From assembly GCF_014652875.1 (NCBI RefSeq), contig NZ_BMZQ01000002.1, forward strand, positions 1,237,501 to 1,301,500: 64,000 bases of DNA. The letters are read 5' to 3'. The position numbers were made by a program, and so were the translations under genes. Below are positions 34,722-43,884 of this stretch, piece after piece (positions within the stretch are counted from its first letter, which is position 1; each line of letters begins with the position of its first letter). Source of the DNA: Tianweitania populi. Its GTDB lineage: Bacteria > Pseudomonadota > Alphaproteobacteria > Rhizobiales > Rhizobiaceae. Under the pieces are notes generated by a model. The model worked only from the letters and a program-made list of their open reading frames with translations. It had not been told where the DNA came from and ran no database searches.

Positions 34722-35858
34722 ATGTTCAAGACAGCATTTGGAAGGCAGTTTTTCGCATCTGTCGTTTCAGTGGTTGCGCTTTCAAGCGCAGCTCAGGCCG
34801 ACGATGTCTTCAAGGTTGGCATTTCAGCCGGCCTGACCGGTTATGCCGCAACAGTCGATCGCGCCTGGAGCGATGGCGTACAGACCGCTGTCGATACCTT
34901 GAACGCCAAGGGCGGCATCATGGGTCGAAAGCTCGAAGTCGTTGTCGAAGACAACCGATCAAATCCGCAGGAAGCCGTCACCGTATACCGGAAGATGGTG
35001 AGTTCGGACGAGGTGAACCTCTTTGCCAGCGGCTGCGTGTCGGCAGGAAATGCGGCGGCCGCGCCGATGGTGGCCAAGGCTGAAATCCCGATGATCCTCT
35101 GCTCGATCCTGCCGAAGGACGCCGCATGGGCGTTTACGACCTTGCCGCCGGCAGGCTTCGAGATCGAAAAGCGGTTCGAATATCTTCGCGACAAGACGGA
35201 TATCCGCAAGGTCGGCGTGCTGCATGATCCCACGCCCTACGCGCTTCTGCAGAAGGACGTCGCGCAGAAGGTTGCTGCAACATACGGCATCGAGGTCGTA
35301 TCGGTAGAAGCCTATAAGCAGGACGATGCCGATCTCAGCGTTCAGCTGAGCAAGATGCAGGCGGCGGGTGCCGGCGCGGTTATGAAGATCGGGCTGGGCG
35401 GCACGACGCTCACGGCTGCCAAGAACCTGAAGCAGCTCGGCTCCCCCATGCTTCTGTTGACCAGCCTCGAAGACCTCGCCGTCTTCAAGCCGGTTGCCGA
35501 GGTTTTGGGCGACAAATTCTTCTTCGTCGCCTCGCCATCACAAGTGTACGAGGTTTATCCAGACGGCGGCCTGAAAACCGCGATCGGAGAATTTCTCGAA
35601 CCATGGCGTGCCAAGTTCGGCGATCGCGATCCCAACTGGGCGTCGCGCGGCTGGGACAGCATCATGCTTGCGGCAAAGGCGATCGAGGCGGGCCAGTCGT
35701 TCGAGGGTTCAGCCATTCGCGACAACCTGGAAAAAATTACCGGTTTCCAGGGCACGACGGGCAGCTACGACATGTCTGCGGAAAAGCATCAGGGGATTTC
35801 GACCAATCCATTCGTGGTTGCGCAGATCATCGAAGGCAAAGTCAGGATTGCACAATGA
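34722..35858 (+). CDS. Liv-type ABC transporter substrate-binding protein
   Basis: A 378-residue type I periplasmic binding protein of the branched-chain amino acid/aromatic-acid family. The signal peptide ends SSAAQA-DD; the mature start is VFKVGISAGLTGYAATVDRAWSDG. LEVVVEDNRSNPQEAVTVYRKMV is the usual second block. The ATG follows GGAGGAG; a longer frame through hyuB is rejected. This family often binds aromatic or short-chain acids rather than leucine when placed in catabolic operons. It overlaps the LivF-type ATPase start (ATGA). Confidence 0.92.
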   Translation: MFKTAFGRQFFASVVSVVALSSAAQADDVFKVGISAGLTGYAATVDRAWSDGVQTAVDTLNAKGGIMGRKLEVVVEDNRSNPQEAVTVYRKMVSSDEVNLFASGCVSAGNAAAAPMVAKAEIPMILCSILPKDAAWAFTTLPPAGFEIEKRFEYLRDKTDIRKVGVLHDPTPYALLQKDVAQKVAATYGIEVVSVEAYKQDDADLSVQLSKMQAAGAGAVMKIGLGGTTLTAAKNLKQLGSPMLLLTSLEDLAVFKPVAEVLGDKFFFVASPSQVYEVYPDGGLKTAIGEFLEPWRAKFGDRDPNWASRGWDSIMLAAKAIEAGQSFEGSAIRDNLEKITGFQGTTGSYDMSAEKHQGISTNPFVVAQIIEGKVRIAQ

Positions 35859-36604
35859 ACCCTGCCGCGACCTCTTCCAGCCTGCCGGAAGTGGCTCAGC
35901 CTGTTCTCGATGTGCGGAGCTTGAGCGCCTCTTACGGTCATGTGGAGGCGCTCAGGAGTGTGGATATTTCGGTTGGGCGCGGCGAACTCGTCGCCGTGCT
36001 CGGTCCAAACGGCGCGGGAAAGTCGACGCTGCTTCGTGCCATCATGGGGCTCATCCCCAATCACGGCGAGGTCCTTTTCCAGGGAAACGCCCTGACCCGC
36101 CGCAAACCCGGCGCGGCGGCGACAAAGGGCGTGGTTCTGGTTCCAGAGGGTCGGGGCATCTTCGGCCCGATGACGGTTCTCGAAAACCTCGAACTCGGCG
36201 CCTACAGCGTTGGGCGAGACAAGAAGGAAGTGGAGCGCAGGCTAACGAGCGTTTTCGGCTTGTTTCCGCGCTTGAAGGAGCGCTTCAAACAGACTGCGGG
36301 CTCGATGTCCGGCGGCGAACAGCAAATGGTGGCGGTGGGTCGCGCCATGATGGCCGATCCCAAGGTGCTGCTTCTCGACGAGCCCTCGCTCGGCCTTGCG
36401 CCCCGCGTCACGGGGGAAATCCTCGATACGCTCGGCGCGCTCAGCCAAAGCGGTCTGCCGGTGATCCTGGTTGAGCAGAAAGCGCCGCTCGCCCTTCAAC
36501 TGGCCTGTCGCGCTTACCTTCTTTCCCTCGGGCGCATCGTCGCCACGATCAATCCCCGCGAGGTGAAATCCCATGACGAGCTCGCCCAGTACTACTTTGC
36601 CTGA
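35855..36604 (+). CDS. Liv-type ABC ATP-binding protein (LivF-like)
   Basis: A 249-residue LivF-class ATPase: Walker A GPNGAGKST (about 43-51), signature MSGGEQQMVAVGRAMM, Walker B LLLDEPSLGLAP. The compact length without a C-terminal extension is typical. Start at 35855 overlaps the binding-protein stop. It teams with the LivG-like ATPase encoded at 37562. Confidence 0.93.
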   Translation: MNPAATSSSLPEVAQPVLDVRSLSASYGHVEALRSVDISVGRGELVAVLGPNGAGKSTLLRAIMGLIPNHGEVLFQGNALTRRKPGAAATKGVVLVPEGRGIFGPMTVLENLELGAYSVGRDKKEVERRLTSVFGLFPRLKERFKQTAGSMSGGEQQMVAVGRAMMADPKVLLLDEPSLGLAPRVTGEILDTLGALSQSGLPVILVEQKAPLALQLACRAYLLSLGRIVATINPREVKSHDELAQYYFA

Positions 36605-37565
36605 AGCAAGGAGCGCTGTGCAAACAACGCGACTTCCGCTCGCAACTGCGGCTGTTTGGGCAGTGTCGGCTGCCATAGTCGGCTACGCGCTCATCTTTGG
36701 CGGCTATGCGGCGACGATCATTTCCTTTGCCTTGATCTACGCCGTCTTCGTGTCCGGCTTGAATGTCTTCATGGGGCTGACGGCGCAGGTCTCCTTCGGC
36801 CAGAGCGCCTTCGCGGCAATCGGCGGTTATAGTTCTGCCGTGCTGACAACGACCTATGCCTGGCCGCCCCTTGCCGGAATGAGCGCCGGGCTGGTCTTTT
36901 CGCTGCTGGCCGCCTGGGCCATCGGGTTTCCGACGCTACGGCTCAAGGGCCATTATCTTGCGATGGCGACGCTGGCGATCGGGCTCATCACCTATGAAAT
37001 CGCTGTTGAATGGGAATCCGTGACGCAGGGCTATCTTGGCATCTCGGGTATCCCCCCGTTGGGGATCGGGCCATTCGAGGCGGTATCCGACCGGCAGATA
37101 CTCGTCGTCCTGTCCGTTGTCGTGCTGGTGATTGCATTTGCCGTGAAGCGCATTCAGCACTCGCGCTTGGGTCGCTCTTTCGCGGCTGTGGCAGGCAGCG
37201 AGGAAGCTGCTGCCACGCTCGGCATCAACGTGGCGCGTACCAAGCTCGTGTCCTTTCTTTTGGCGGCAGGTCTGGCCTCGATTTCCGGATCGCTGTTCGT
37301 GCATGTCGTCGGCTATGTCTCACCCGAGGTTTTCGGGCTGCATATGGTCATCCTCGCCTTCTCCATGGTGTATATCGGCGGGCTCGGAACGGTAGCCGGG
37401 CCGCTGATCGGAGCCCTGATCGTCAGCATTCTGCCCGAAGTCTTTCGCGGCATGAAGGACAGCCAGGATCTCGCTTACGGCATCGCCTTGATCCTGATCC
37501 TGATCTACGCGCCAAAGGGTATTGCCGGTGTGGCCGGGGCCTTCGATGCAAGGAGAGCGGCGTGA
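36573..37565 (+). CDS. Liv-type ABC permease (LivM-like)
   Basis: A permease of up to 330 residues with about nine hydrophobic segments and the LivM motif LRLKGHYLAMATLAIGL. The frame opens at an ATG that overlaps the LivF end by 32 bp. A GTG at 36618, with AAGGAG four bases upstream, gives a 315-residue protein and may be the true start. Its stop overlaps the GTG start of the LivG-like gene. Confidence 0.9.
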   Translation: MTSSPSTTLPEARSAVQTTRLPLATAAVWAVSAAIVGYALIFGGYAATIISFALIYAVFVSGLNVFMGLTAQVSFGQSAFAAIGGYSSAVLTTTYAWPPLAGMSAGLVFSLLAAWAIGFPTLRLKGHYLAMATLAIGLITYEIAVEWESVTQGYLGISGIPPLGIGPFEAVSDRQILVVLSVVVLVIAFAVKRIQHSRLGRSFAAVAGSEEAAATLGINVARTKLVSFLLAAGLASISGSLFVHVVGYVSPEVFGLHMVILAFSMVYIGGLGTVAGPLIGALIVSILPEVFRGMKDSQDLAYGIALILILIYAPKGIAGVAGAFDARRAA

Positions 37566-38317
37566 GCGCGATCCTTGAAGTGAAGAATGCGACTCGCAGC
37601 TTCGGCGGTCTGGTTGCCGTGAACGACGTGTCGTTTTCGGTCCCATCCCGAGGCGTCACGGCAGTGATCGGGCCGAACGGCGCGGGAAAAACGACGCTGT
37701 TCAACGTCATTGCCGGTACGATTTCGGCAAATGGTGGCACGATCCTGCTGAATGGCGAGGACGTTACGGACTTCAAGCCCGAAGCCAAGGCGGCCAAAGG
37801 GCTTGTGCGGACCTTCCAGCTGGTGAAGCTGTTTCAAGACCTGACAGCCGCCGAGAACGTGAAGGTCGGTTTCCACTTAAAGACCCATGGCGGCCTGTTT
37901 GCGGCTCTGTTCCAGCCAGCTTGGGCGCGCGCGGCGGAGCGCAATTCGGAAAAGACGGCTGCTGATCTTCTTGACCTCGTCGGTCTTTCAAAGGTTGCCC
38001 AGACCTCCGCTTCCATCCTGCCTTACGGGCAACAGCGTTTGTTGGAGATCGCGCGGGCTTTGGCATGCCAGCCGAGCATCCTGTTGCTCGACGAACCGGC
38101 CGCCGGCTTGAATGCGGAGGAAAGCGAGCGGCTTGCCAGAGCCATCCGACGCATTGCCGCTGATGGGACGGCGGTCCTTTTGATCGAACACGACATGAAG
38201 CTCGTCATGGATATCGCCGATGACGTCGTCGTTCTCGATTATGGCCGGAAAATCGCCCACGGAACGCCGGATGCGGTCAGAAATGATCCTGCCGTGCTTG
38301 CTGCTTATCTCGGCTAG
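37562..38317 (+). CDS. Liv-type ABC ATP-binding protein (LivG-like)
   Basis: A 251-residue LivG-class ATPase beginning at a GTG coupled to the LivM stop (GTGA). Walker A GPNGAGKTT, the LivG-specific KGLVRTFQLVKLFQDLT Q-loop, PYGQQRLLEIARAL signature, Walker B LLLDEPAAGLN, and the C-terminal YGRKIAHGTPDAVRNDPAVLAAYLG are all visible. A longer upstream frame within LivM is ruled out by the family length. Confidence 0.93.
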   Translation: MSAILEVKNATRSFGGLVAVNDVSFSVPSRGVTAVIGPNGAGKTTLFNVIAGTISANGGTILLNGEDVTDFKPEAKAAKGLVRTFQLVKLFQDLTAAENVKVGFHLKTHGGLFAALFQPAWARAAERNSEKTAADLLDLVGLSKVAQTSASILPYGQQRLLEIARALACQPSILLLDEPAAGLNAEESERLARAIRRIAADGTAVLLIEHDMKLVMDIADDVVVLDYGRKIAHGTPDAVRNDPAVLAAYLG

Positions 38318-38328
38318 GAGGAACGGGA

Positions 38329-39207
38329 ATGGACAACATCAGCCTCGTCCTGCAGAGCCTGATCAGCGGCATCAGCATCGGCTGCGTTTACGGCCTGATC
38401 GGCATAGGCTTTTGCGTCATCTACAATGCCAGCGGCATCGTGAACTTCGCGCAAGGCGCCTTCGTGATGATCGGCGGCATGGCGACCTCTGTGCTGATGA
38501 CCGATTTTCAGCTGCCTTATGCGGCAGCGGCCATAGGCGCGATCATCATCGCCGGCATCGTTGGCGCGGCGGTGGAGCGTTTGGTCGTGCGGCCGCTATG
38601 GAACCGCAACGTTGCGATATTTGTGATGATCCTGGCCACGCTCGCGGCCCAGATCGTCATCGAGCGAATGGCTTACATCCTCGTCGGAGACCAGCCCAAG
38701 ACTTTGCCGCCCGTCAGCGATCTGCCGCCGATGATGCTTGGCGGCGTTGCTGTGAACATTCAGTCTCTCTGGATCCTGGCAAGTTCGCTGATCATCATCG
38801 CAGCGCTGAACGTGTTCTTCAAGACGAGCCGGACGGGCAAGGCGATGCGCGCCGTATCGATCAATGCTGAAGCGGCTGTTCTTCAAGGCATCCCGGTCTC
38901 GCGCATGCTGACGCTGGCCTTTGTGATCAGCGCCATGCTGGGTGCGATAGCCGGTATTCTGCTGACGCCGACCCAGTACACCGCCTTCAACGTGGGCGTG
39001 CCCTTCGCCATATCCGGCTTCATTGCCGCGATCATCGGCGGCTTCGGCCGCCCGCTCGGTGCGTTCATCGGCGGCATCGCGCTCGGCGTGATCCAGTCCA
39101 TGGCGATCCTGGAACTGGGTGCTGGCTTCAAGAACGTCGCCGCGTTGTCGCTGCTGCTCCTTTTCCTATTCTTCAGGCCGTCCGGCCTGCTTGGAAGTAC
39201 GCGCTAA
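38329..39207 (+). CDS. Liv-type ABC permease (LivH-like)
   Basis: A 292-residue permease with eight or nine membrane segments. The LivH patterns SGISIGCVYGLIGIGFCVIYNASGIVNFAQG near the N-terminus and the conserved GFGRPLGAFIGG loop are plain. GGAGG precedes the ATG. It completes the five-part importer (binding protein, LivF, LivM, LivG, LivH) nested between the HyuAB pair and the CoA enzymes. Confidence 0.92.
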   Translation: MDNISLVLQSLISGISIGCVYGLIGIGFCVIYNASGIVNFAQGAFVMIGGMATSVLMTDFQLPYAAAAIGAIIIAGIVGAAVERLVVRPLWNRNVAIFVMILATLAAQIVIERMAYILVGDQPKTLPPVSDLPPMMLGGVAVNIQSLWILASSLIIIAALNVFFKTSRTGKAMRAVSINAEAAVLQGIPVSRMLTLAFVISAMLGAIAGILLTPTQYTAFNVGVPFAISGFIAAIIGGFGRPLGAFIGGIALGVIQSMAILELGAGFKNVAALSLLLLFLFFRPSGLLGSTR

Positions 39208-39222
39208 TTTTGGGAGGATGTC

Positions 39223-39555
39223 ATGACCATCAAGACGATCGACTGGAACAGCATTCCCTGGACGCCGGTCCGCGAAGGCGTGGATCGCAAGGCATTCGCA
39301 GGCGAGGGCGCCACTGTCACGCTGCATCGTCTCAAGCCCGGCCACGAGCCGAAGCCCCATGCGCATGAGAACGAACAGATCGCCTATATCCTGCAAGGCA
39401 CGATCCGCTTCTTCGTCGGAGACGAGGAGCATCTGCTCGGCCCGGGCGGCCTGTTGGTGGTGCCCCCGAACGTCAGGCATTGGGGCGAGGTCGTCGGTGA
39501 CGAGGATGTCTTGAACCTCGACGTCTTCACGCCGCGACGGCCGGAATATGCCTAA
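39223..39555 (+). CDS. cupin-domain protein
   Basis: A 110-residue single-domain cupin. Motif 1 is HEPKPHAHENEQIAYILQG (His, His and Glu metal ligands, about 44-62) and motif 2 is GGLLVVPPNVRHWGEVVG. GGAGG precedes the ATG, 15 bp after the permease. Small cupins in catabolic operons can be dioxygenases, isomerases, ring-cleaving enzymes or chaperone-like metal binders; the sequence does not decide. Its place between transporter and CoA enzymes suggests a step in the same pathway. Confidence 0.85.
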   Translation: MTIKTIDWNSIPWTPVREGVDRKAFAGEGATVTLHRLKPGHEPKPHAHENEQIAYILQGTIRFFVGDEEHLLGPGGLLVVPPNVRHWGEVVGDEDVLNLDVFTPRRPEYA

Positions 39556-39640
39556 GGCATAGGTCTGCTTGGCCATTCTGCCTTCTCGTGCGGAAGGCTC
39601 GGCATCACCAAACACCGTTATCAAGGTCGGAGATACACTG

Positions 39641-40804
39641 ATGGTATCGATAGTTGGCTGGGGTCATACTGCTTTCGGAAAACATCCGGACAAGTCGCTG
39701 GAAGAGCTTATCCGCCTCGTTGGCACAGAGGCTCTGACGCATGCCGCAATCGATCCCGCGGATGTTGACGGCATCTGGATCGGGCACTTCAACGCCGGTA
39801 TGGTAGCGGATGGCTTTCCGTCATCGCTTGCTCTCGCGATCGATCCTGCGCTGCGGTTTTGCCCGGCGACGCGTGTTGAAAACGCGTGCGCCTCTGGCTC
39901 GGCCGCGGTGTTTGCGGCACGCAATGCGATCGAAGCAGGGCAAGCCAAGATCGCACTGGTAATCGGCGTTGAGAAGATGACCCATCTGCCGACGGCGGAA
40001 GTTGCGGCAGCACTCGGCCACGCGTCCTATCAGCCGGAAGAAAGCGGCTTCACCTTTCCCCAGGTCTTCGCCCGTTTTGCCCAAGCCTATAATCAACAAT
40101 ATGGCGACCAGACCGGGGTGCTGGCGAAGATCGCTGCAAAGAACCACCAGAACGCCATGGCCAATCCCCTGGCGCAGCTTCACAAACCGCTGACGGTGGA
40201 GTTCTGCGCTACGGTCAGCGACAGGAACCCGATCGTCGCCGCTCCCTTGAAAGTCACCGACTGCTCGCTGGTGTCCGACGGCGCAGCGGCGATCGTGCTC
40301 GTTTCGGATGACATTGCGCAAAGCATGGCGCGCTCCGTTCGCTTTCGTGCAGCAGCCCAGGTCAGCGATTACCTTCCCATGTCGCAGCGTGACCTGACGG
40401 CGTTCGAAGGCCCGCGTGAAGCCATCCGCCGCGCCAAGCTGCAGGCTGGTGTCTCCAACGTCGATCTGCATGTGGCGGAGGTCCACGACTGCTTCACGAT
40501 CGCCGAGTTGATGATCTACGAGGCCATGGAACTTGCGCCGCGCGGCAGGGGCGAACAGGCGATCAAGGATGGGGTCGTTTACAAAGGTGGGGCACTGCCG
40601 GTGAACTTGTCTGGAGGGTTGAAGGCCAAGGGCCATCCGGTAGGCGCGACCGGCGTTTCCATGCATGTGATGGTGGCGCGACAGGTTCTCGGCGAGGCCG
40701 ATGACATGCAGGTGCCGGATGCCTCCGTCGGGATGGTCTTCAACATGGGCGGCTCGGGCGTCGCCAACTACTGCTCTATCCTGGAAGCAGAGCGGCTCGC
40801 ATGA
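39641..40804 (+). CDS. SCP2-type thiolase (acyl-CoA C-acyltransferase)
   Basis: A 387-residue thiolase of the SCP2/SCPx branch. The nucleophile is Cys83 in ENACASGSAAV; EVHDCFTIAELM (about 280-291) is the SCP2-type second-cysteine motif; KGHPVGATG (about 329-337) holds the catalytic His. Start at MVSIVGWG, behind GGAG; the upstream extension is unlikely. It would cleave a 3-oxoacyl-CoA with CoA. Its stop overlaps the acyl-CoA ligase start, so ligase and thiolase are made together. Confidence 0.9.
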   Translation: MVSIVGWGHTAFGKHPDKSLEELIRLVGTEALTHAAIDPADVDGIWIGHFNAGMVADGFPSSLALAIDPALRFCPATRVENACASGSAAVFAARNAIEAGQAKIALVIGVEKMTHLPTAEVAAALGHASYQPEESGFTFPQVFARFAQAYNQQYGDQTGVLAKIAAKNHQNAMANPLAQLHKPLTVEFCATVSDRNPIVAAPLKVTDCSLVSDGAAAIVLVSDDIAQSMARSVRFRAAAQVSDYLPMSQRDLTAFEGPREAIRRAKLQAGVSNVDLHVAEVHDCFTIAELMIYEAMELAPRGRGEQAIKDGVVYKGGALPVNLSGGLKAKGHPVGATGVSMHVMVARQVLGEADDMQVPDASVGMVFNMGGSGVANYCSILEAERLA

Positions 40805-42327
40805 ACATCGCATCCTGGCTTCAAAGGACCGCGCGGCTGTCAGGCGATCGGCCGGCGATCCTCCTTGGAGAAACGGTGCTTGCCGATTACCGCGCCTTCT
40901 TCGACCGCGTCTCGTCTCTGGCGGCATCGCTGCGCGCCGACAACATTGAGCCGGGCGACAGGGTAGCGATCGCGGCAAAGAACTGTCCCGATTATCTGAT
41001 CGCCATGTTCGCAGCGTGGATCGCCGGCGCCGTCATAGTTCCCGTCAATGCCAAGCTTCATGCCAAGGAGGTAGCCTGGATCCTCGACAATAGCGGGGCA
41101 AAGCTGGTTTTCGCCGATCCGGACATGGCAGGCGCACTGCATGGCCATTTCACGGGACCGATCCGGATCCTCGGCAGCGAGTTGGCGGAACGTCCCGGCA
41201 CGGAAGCCCCGCTGCCGCTTCATTCCTGCCGCGCCGACGCCAATGCCTGGCTGTTCTACACGTCCGGTACGACAGGCCGGCCGAAAGGCGTCCAGATCAC
41301 CCATGGAATGTTGGCTGCGATGTCGCTCGCTTATCTCAGCGACGTTGATGACATCAGGCCGGAAATGGCTGCTTACTATGCCGCCCCGATGTCGCACGGC
41401 GCTGGCCTCTACGCGCCTGTTCATGTGCTGCGAGGTACGCGTCATCTGCTGCCGCACGCCGGACATTTCGATCCTGATAATCTCCTAGACCTTTCGGAGC
41501 GTTGCGGACCGACCTCGCTGTTCCTGGCGCCGACCATGGTGCAGCGCCTTAAGGAACAAGCGAAGGCGACAGGGAGGCGTGGTGAGGGCATCGGTACCAT
41601 CGTTTACGGCGGCGGGCCGATGTACCGAGCCGACATCGAAGACGCCCTATCCTGGTTCGGCCCGAAGTTCGTGCAGATCTTTGGCCAAGGTGAGTGCCCA
41701 ATGGCTATCACAGCGTTGTCGCGCAAGGATGTTGCCGATCGCTCGCATCCACGATGGCGCGAGCGGCTTGCCAGCGTAGGTCGCGCACAATCGTTCGTGG
41801 AAGTCGCCATCGGCACGCATGATGGTGCTTTGCTGCCGACCGGCGAACTCGGTGAAATCATGGTGCGCGGCCTGCCTGTGATGCCGGGCTATTGGCGCAA
41901 CCCAGAAGCCAATGCGGCTACCCTGCGCGACGGCTGGCTGATGACCGGTGATGTTGGCTATCTCGACGAAGATGGCTACCTCACGCTTCAGGACCGTTCG
42001 AAGGATGTGATCATTTCTGGCGGCACCAACATCTATCCGCGCGAAGTCGAGGAAGTCCTGCTGATGCATCCTTCTGTGAAGGAGGTATCGGTCGTAGGCC
42101 GCCCGTCGGCGGAGTGGGGCGAGGACGTCGTGGCTTTTATCGTGCTAGCAAACGGTGCCGAGTTCGACCGAGCGGCTCTGGAGCAGCAGTGCTTGGCGGA
42201 GATTGCACGCTTCAAGAAGCCGAAGGACTATGTCGTCGTTCAAGAATTGCCGAAAAACAATTATGGGAAGATTCTAAAGACAGCAATACGTGCTTCGCTG
42301 GCGAAAATGGACAAATATAGTTTTTAG
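40801..42327 (+). CDS. AMP-dependent acyl-CoA synthetase/ligase
   Basis: A 508-residue member of the ANL adenylating family. The P-loop is FYTSGTTGRPKGVQ (about 152-165), motif A5 is FGQGECPM, and the C-terminal hinge/lysine region is LTLQDRSKDVIISGGTNIYPREVEEVL with catalytic Lys in NYGKILKTAIR. It forms an acyl-AMP and then an acyl-CoA from a carboxylic acid. The ATG overlaps the thiolase stop. Substrate is unknown; a beta-keto acid made by the HyuAB-like enzyme is my favoured inference. It is the last gene of the operon. Confidence 0.92.
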   Translation: MNIASWLQRTARLSGDRPAILLGETVLADYRAFFDRVSSLAASLRADNIEPGDRVAIAAKNCPDYLIAMFAAWIAGAVIVPVNAKLHAKEVAWILDNSGAKLVFADPDMAGALHGHFTGPIRILGSELAERPGTEAPLPLHSCRADANAWLFYTSGTTGRPKGVQITHGMLAAMSLAYLSDVDDIRPEMAAYYAAPMSHGAGLYAPVHVLRGTRHLLPHAGHFDPDNLLDLSERCGPTSLFLAPTMVQRLKEQAKATGRRGEGIGTIVYGGGPMYRADIEDALSWFGPKFVQIFGQGECPMAITALSRKDVADRSHPRWRERLASVGRAQSFVEVAIGTHDGALLPTGELGEIMVRGLPVMPGYWRNPEANAATLRDGWLMTGDVGYLDEDGYLTLQDRSKDVIISGGTNIYPREVEEVLLMHPSVKEVSVVGRPSAEWGEDVVAFIVLANGAEFDRAALEQQCLAEIARFKKPKDYVVVQELPKNNYGKILKTAIRASLAKMDKYSF

Positions 42328-42453
42328 TGAGCAGATCTAAAAACTCTTTCGGTATCGGTATGACTCGAAAAAATAGCACTTTGAGTAAATCTGATAGCCT
42401 GACAATCTTGCGGCATACAGTGCCTCGCTAAACCAGTCGTTGTGCTTCAGTCA

Positions 42454-43791
42454 TCAGCCGCCTGTTGCTGCGAGGGCAATTGCCGCGGCCACGTCGTGGT
42501 ATCGGTGGGAAAGCATACTTGTACCAACGCGAAGATGATTTCCTGGCAGTACCGTAAACTTCTTGCCGGGTTCAACGGCTAAACCGTGTGCCGCGAGCGT
42601 GACGATCGCGAATGGTTCGTTTTCTACCGCCACCCAAGTGCAAAGGCCGCTGCCAGCTGTGCAGACGATGCCGCGAGCTTCCAAGCGTTCACACAAAGCG
42701 TCGCGGCGTTTTTGGTAGATCGTCCGCGCCTGTTGGAGAAAAATCGCCGTGGAGGCCTCGCGCAACAGGAAAGCCGCAGCGCCTTGCAGGATGCGGCTCG
42801 TCCACGCCGCGCTGAAGCTGCGATAAGACTGGATCTGTTCAACAGTGGACTTCGGTCCTGACAGAACCGCCAATCGCAGATCAGGTCCAAGCGTCTTGGA
42901 AAAGGACAGGATGTGGATGACCCGGTCCGGCAAGTCCTTGCCCAGCGATTGCTGCGGAGCCTCCGAAATATCTGCGACACCATCGTCTTCGATGATCAGA
43001 ATGTCGCTGTTTCGAACCACTTCTACCAGTTGGCCCAGCCGCTCCTTCGTAACCGTGCGACCGGTGACGGAATGCAGGCGCGGCTGGAAGATGAAGGCCA
43101 CCGGCTTCTGGCGCATCGCGTCTTCGAGCGAAGCAGGAAGCGGGCCGTGTTCGTCGCATCGCACCGGGATGATCCGCGCACCTTGATGCTCGAGAATGTC
43201 GAGAAGGCGCATGGCGGTGGGGTCCTCGATCGCAACCGCCGCGCTGGGCGGCACCAGCGCGTGGATTGCCGTGTAGACTGCGTTGTAGCCACCGTTGGTC
43301 GCAAGAAAGGCTTGCGCATCATAGGGCCAACTGCGGCGGATCTCCGTTTCCAGTTCCGGCAGGATCAGGATGCGTTCATAGCTGTTGAGGTTGGTTGCCG
43401 TTGCACCATGAGCCAGAGCCCGCTCCATCGGCGGCAGCAGGGCCGGGTCGGGGACGGCTAGCCTGAGGTCGAGGACGTCCGCCCCATAGTGGCCCGAATT
43501 CGCCAGCCGTTCAGGCTTGGCGACGAAGCGCTCTTCGCTCACCCAGGTTCCGTTGCGACCGCGGCCGGTGATGATCTTCTGGCGTCGAAGCTCGCTCCAT
43601 GCCTCCGAAATCGTTGCCGGACTGACACCAAGGGAAAAGGCAAGATCCCGGATCGGCGGCAGCTTGGCTCCGACCGGGAGAGCTCCCGTGCGGATCAGCG
43701 CGCTGGTTTCGAGCGCGATCCCTCGGGTTGTTCGATCGGTCAGCTTTTCAGCCAGCCATCCCGCCTCGACAGACACGATCCGACTCCCCAA
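42454..43791 (-). CDS. MocR/GntR-type regulator with aminotransferase domain
   Basis: A 445-residue MocR regulator: a GntR winged helix (about 22-90, with IRDLAFSLGVSPATISEAWSELRRQ) and a fold-type I aminotransferase domain with PLP lysine in LSFSKTLGPDLRLAVLSG. It differs from EnuR in sequence and serves a different module. It is divergent from the dihydroxyphthalate-decarboxylase-like gene; the spacer contains a period-20 direct repeat, as expected of MocR operators. The effector is likely an amino compound or derivative that reacts with PLP. Confidence 0.9.
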   Translation of the reverse strand: MGSRIVSVEAGWLAEKLTDRTTRGIALETSALIRTGALPVGAKLPPIRDLAFSLGVSPATISEAWSELRRQKIITGRGRNGTWVSEERFVAKPERLANSGHYGADVLDLRLAVPDPALLPPMERALAHGATATNLNSYERILILPELETEIRRSWPYDAQAFLATNGGYNAVYTAIHALVPPSAAVAIEDPTAMRLLDILEHQGARIIPVRCDEHGPLPASLEDAMRQKPVAFIFQPRLHSVTGRTVTKERLGQLVEVVRNSDILIIEDDGVADISEAPQQSLGKDLPDRVIHILSFSKTLGPDLRLAVLSGPKSTVEQIQSYRSFSAAWTSRILQGAAAFLLREASTAIFLQQARTIYQKRRDALCERLEARGIVCTAGSGLCTWVAVENEPFAIVTLAAHGLAVEPGKKFTVLPGNHLRVGTSMLSHRYHDVAAAIALAATGG

Positions 43792-43811
43792 TGATTCTAT
43801 TGTTCAGTAAC

Positions 43812-43846
43812 GTAAATGCGTTTGATCAGTTGTAAATGAACATTTA
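43812..43846. promoter_or_regulatory. candidate MocR operator (period-20 direct repeat)
   Basis: GTAAATG occurs at 43812 and 43832, exactly 20 bp apart, and the second copy forms TAAATG-AA-CATTTA (43833-43846). The element lies in the 93-bp divergent spacer and can control both genes. Direct repeats two helical turns apart are the usual MocR binding architecture. Confidence 0.58.
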
Positions 43847-43884
43847 GGTTTCGCCTCTCGAACCCTGTGACGAGAGTACCCAAT

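Noticed and set aside
37010-38317. A long open frame including LivG with a 184-residue N-terminal extension
   Set aside because: The extension overlaps LivM in another frame; the coupled GTG at 37562 gives a normal LivG length.
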